A stretch of DNA of 64,000 nt from Streptomyces thinghirensis. GTDB lineage: Bacteria > Actinomycetota > Actinomycetia > Streptomycetales > Streptomycetaceae. The notes beneath the pieces were generated by a model that did not search any database, was not told where the DNA came from, and saw only the letters and a list, made by a program, of their open reading frames with translations. Positions 61,702-64,000 of this stretch are shown piece by piece. Numbering within the stretch: the stretch's first letter is position 1; every line of letters starts with the position of its first letter. The stretch lies in NCBI GenBank assembly GCA_021502835.1, contig JAKFGP010000058.1, positions 62,001 through 126,000 of the forward strand, written 5' to 3'. Made by a program: the position numbers and the translations under genes.

Positions 61702-62586
61702 GCGCCACCGCCGGCCGACCCGCCGCCACCGGCACCACCGGCACCAAGCCCGTACGAGCCCGCCGAAAGGCGGGTGCGGGGTCTGGGCCTGGTGGCCTGG
61801 CTGGCCGAGATCGTCCTTCTCCATGCCCATCGCCTGGATGGCCTGACCTCCTTCCCTCGGAGGAGGACGCGGCCACCAATACCGTCCTTCGCGGCCTCCC
61901 TCACCCTGGACGGCTACGAGAGTTCTTCGGCGCGGGCGGCGGCGCCAGCCCCCTGGCCCGCGCTGATCAACTCGGCGAGGTGGCGTCGGTCATACCCACC
62001 CTCCTCGTCCTGCTCCTGGCCCTGCCCGCCGCCTACGCCCTCTCCATCCGCCCGGTGAAGAAGTGGACGGACATCCTGTTCTTCTTCCTCTCCACCAAGA
62101 TGCTGCCGGTGGTGGCGGGCCTGCTGCCGATTTACCTGTTCGCCAAGAACACCCGGACATGCTGAACAACATCTGGCTGCTGGTCATCCTCTACACCTCG
62201 ATGAACCTGCCGATCGCGGTCTGGATGATGCAGTCCTTCTGGCCGAGGTCCCGGTCGCGATCATCGAGGCGGCCCAGGTGGACGAACGCGAGGGCTGCCG
62301 ACGATCCTGGCCCGGGTGGTCGCCCCGATCGCCCTCCCGGGCATCGCCGCGACATCGCTCATCTGCTTCATCTTCAGCTGGAACGAACTGCTCTTCGCCC
62401 GGGTGCTGACGGGCGTGGTCGCCGAGACCGCCCCGTCTTCCTGACCGGCTTCATCACCAGCCAGGGCCTCTTCCTGGCCAAGGTGTGCACTGCGCGGCCA
62501 TCGTCATCTCCCTGCCGGTGCTCGCCGCGGGGTTCGCCGCCCAGGACAAACTGGTCCAGGGCCTGTCGTTGGGAGCCGTGAAATGA
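61698..62586 (+). CDS. ABC transporter permease, MalG/UgpE-like
   Basis: About 297 aa. Restored helix 1 FFMPIAWMALTSFHSEEDAA (about 61820-61880), IPTLLVLLLALPAAYALSIR (61993-62055), FFFLSTKMLPVVAGLLPIYL (62083-62140), WLLVILYTSMNLPIAVWMMQ (62173-62230), the EAA loop AIIEAAQVDGARLPTILARV (about 62260-62315), and SLICFIFSWNELLFARVLTG (62357-62415). ATG 61698 overlaps the first permease; TGA 62584-62586 overlaps the dehydrogenase ATG. Breaks near 61775, 61810, 61840, 61885, 61920, 61980, 62155, 62245, 62300, 62435 and 62490. No ATPase gene accompanies it. Confidence 0.87.
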
Positions 62587-63555
62587 AGGCCGCCATCCGA
62601 GTCCGTGGGCCGTGCCGTCGTCACCGAGGTCCCCGACCGGCGGGAGCCGCGCGAGGTCGTCGTGGAGGTCGCCGCCTGCGGCCTGTGCGGCACCGACCTG
62701 CATATCCTCCAGGGCGAGTTCGCGCCCAAGCTCCCCATCGTGCCGGGCCACGAGTTCGCCGGCGAGGTGGTCGGCGTCGGCGACCGGGTCACGGAGGTGT
62801 CCGTCGGCGACCGGGTCGCGGTGGACCCGTCCCTCTACTGCTACGAGTGCCGCTACTGCCGCACCGGCCACAACAACCTGTGCGAACGCTGGGCGGCCAT
62901 CGGCGTGACGACGGCCGGCGGCGCCGCGAAGTACGCGAGCCCCCGTGGCCAACTGCGTGAAGCTCCCGAGCACGTCCGCACCCAGGACGCGGCCCTGATC
63001 GAACCGCTCTCCTGCGCGGTCCTTGGCTACGACGTCCTCCAGTCCACCTCGGCGCCCACGTCCTGATCTGACTCCGGCACGATGGGCCTGATGATGCTGG
63101 AGCTGGCCAAGCGCACCGGCGCGGCCAGCGTCGACATGGTCGACCTCAGCCCGGCCGCCTGGAGACGGCCGCTGGCCTCGGCGTCTCGGCCTCGGCCGCG
63201 ACCCGGACGAACTGGACCGCCCCAGGGCTGGGACCTCGTCATCGACGCGACCGGCAACGCGGCGGCCATCCAGGACGGCCTGGACCGCGTCGCCAAGGCC
63301 GGCACCTTCCTCCAGTTCGGCGTCGCCGACTACGCGACCCGCGTACAGATCGACCCCTCCCGCATCTACAACCAGGAGATCACCATCACCGGCTCGATGG
63401 CGGTCCTGCACAGCCGCGCGCGGCGGAACTGTCGCGAACGGCGTCCTCGACCCGGACGTCTTCATCAGCGACCGCATCCCCTGGACCGCTACCCCGAGGC
63501 ACTGGAGCAGTTGGCGGCGGGGGTGGGCAGGAAGATCGTCGCGGTCGTGCCGTGA
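62583..63555 (+). CDS. Zinc-dependent alcohol (polyol) dehydrogenase
   Basis: About 335 aa medium-chain dehydrogenase. Catalytic zinc ligands: CGLCGTDLHILQ (62680-62715) and PGHEFAGEVVGVG (62740-62780). Structural zinc cysteines: YCYECRYCRTGHNNLC (62836-62885). Nucleotide fold: a GSGTMGLMMLELAKRTGA stretch (63073-63120), with VIDATGNAAAIQDGL (63238-63280) and LQFGVADYATRVQIDP. This resembles dehydrogenases acting on polyols such as arabinitol, galactitol or sorbitol, matching the sugar or polyol importer in the same operon. ATG 62583. Breaks near 62610, 62945, 63052, 63070, 63165, 63215, 63420 and 63478. Stop 63553-63555. Confidence 0.88.
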
Positions 63556-63562
63556 GAAATAG

Positions 63563-63660
63563 CCCGTCGGCGTTCCAGGACGAGGCCGTCCAGGCCGATA
63601 GCGGGTCTGGGGGCGCAACCCCCGACAGGAACGGAAGGGCGGCTGGGGCGAAAACCCTCG
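63563..63660 (+). repeat. REP-like dispersed Streptomyces repeat
   Basis: Begins AGCCCGTCGGCGTTCCAGGA, continues CGAGGCCGTCCAGGCCGATA then GCGGGTCTGGGGGCGCAACC with a CCCCCGAC arm, and ends with the familiar GGGGCGAAAACCCTCG. It occupies the gap after the dehydrogenase operon and may act as a terminator or transcript-stabilising hairpin. The inverted copy is at 5390-5500 inside cobB. Confidence 0.6.
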
Positions 63661-63687
63661 CCCCGCCCCCCCCACCCACCCGATCAC

Positions 63688-63902
63688 ATGCCCAAACCCC
63701 ACGGCTTCCCCTACACCGCCACCGGCAACGGCACCGTCCACATCACCCACCACAACAACCGCCACCACCCTGAACGGCTCCCGCCGCCCGCTTCCTCGAA
63801 GAGATCACGGCAGAGCGACTAACTGGTGATGGCCGCTGGACCGGCAACTACAAACACGGCAACGGAGCACGCGCCCGCAACCACCCCCGAAACCGCCGCT
63901 GA
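63688..63902 (+). CDS. Small conserved hypothetical protein
   Basis: About 71 aa when two or three indels are corrected: N terminus MPKPHGFPYTATGNGTVHIT, then HHNN, a FLEEIT segment, LVMARWTGNYKHGN and a basic end ARNHPRNRR. The LVMARxTGNYKxGNE...RNHPRN tail is familiar from short Streptomyces hypothetical proteins; function unknown. ATG 63688; stop TGA 63900-63902. Breaks near 63768, 63825 and 63870. The following 75 bp carry no identifiable gene, apart from a possible start at 63978. Confidence 0.6.
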
Positions 63903-63977
63903 GCACCCCCCACCAGCCCCTGACCCGATTGGCCCCGGGTAAGGGAACGGTAAAACGCCCTCGCTCGTTCACCCGGC

Positions 63978-64000
63978 ATGAGCAGCTATGACTCCCGGCT
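63978..64000 (+). other. Possible start of a gene running out of the window
   Basis: ATG 63978 opens a frame beginning MSSYDSR and continues beyond the window edge. The preceding 70 bp are less GC-rich (for example AACGGTAAAACGC near 63944) and could be a promoter. No ribosome binding site is clear and nothing can be said about the product. Confidence 0.25.

Overview
The window is chromosomal DNA from a Streptomyces or very close relative. GC content and third-position GC bias are extremely high, GTG starts are common, junctions of the ATGA/GTGA type are frequent, and the left part resembles the cobalamin - LAETG protein - ectoine neighbourhood I know from Streptomyces chromosomes. I see no rRNA, tRNA, CRISPR, prophage or insertion sequence.

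Quality warning: almost every gene is interrupted by one or more single-base insertions or deletions, usually mutually compensating and often in G/C runs, plus a few in-frame TAG codons at conserved sense positions and a 43-base poly-G run. Protein similarity continues across the breaks, so I annotate whole genes spanning several frames and read the breaks mainly as draft-sequence error. The patch at about 37.7-38.6 kb is the worst.

Layout. (1) 1-14053: cobalamin (corrin ring) cluster on the + strand: cobN (5' end outside), ChlI/ChlD-type chelatase subunit, cobO, cobB, cobI, then a - strand ZIP metal transporter, then cobM, cobL, cbiG-cobJ fusion, cobH, cbiX and a cobC-like aminotransferase, nearly all translationally coupled. 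The set mixes early (CbiX) and late (CobN) cobalt insertion functions. (2) 14054-18750: a duplicated ~210-bp repeat, a sortase-type LAETG surface protein, an amidohydrolase, a small membrane protein and a class V aminotransferase. (3) 18751-22452: AT-rich leader, then ectABCD (ectoine and hydroxyectoine), closed by a strong terminator. (4) 22499-28506: class V aminotransferase, FrnE-type DsbA, GNAT, DUF1349 protein, and a 2-oxoglutarate-semialdehyde dehydrogenase divergent from an IclR regulator. (5) 28585-33178: membrane protein, histidine kinase, response regulator and penicillin-binding protein. (6) 33249-63555: a large pectin / plant cell-wall sugar region.

How region 6 works: secreted pectate lyases (PL3, two PL1), a pectinesterase, a rhamnogalacturonan acetylesterase and two GH43 enzymes would cut pectin and its side chains. 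Two ABC sugar importers bring in the products. Uronate dehydrogenase and KdgD oxidise and dehydrate uronic acids, and an IlvD/Edd dehydratase plus a DapA-family enzyme can process aldonic acids. Both routes classically end at 2-oxoglutarate semialdehyde, the substrate of the dehydrogenase at 25.6-27.1 kb. GntR, DeoR and IclR regulators and recurring AAGCGCTT palindromes are the visible control elements.

The least explained gene is a CxxC-containing protein of unknown function (55101-56265) translationally coupled to kdgD. A dispersed Streptomyces-type REP-like repeat occurs at 63.6 kb and, unusually, in frame inside cobB.
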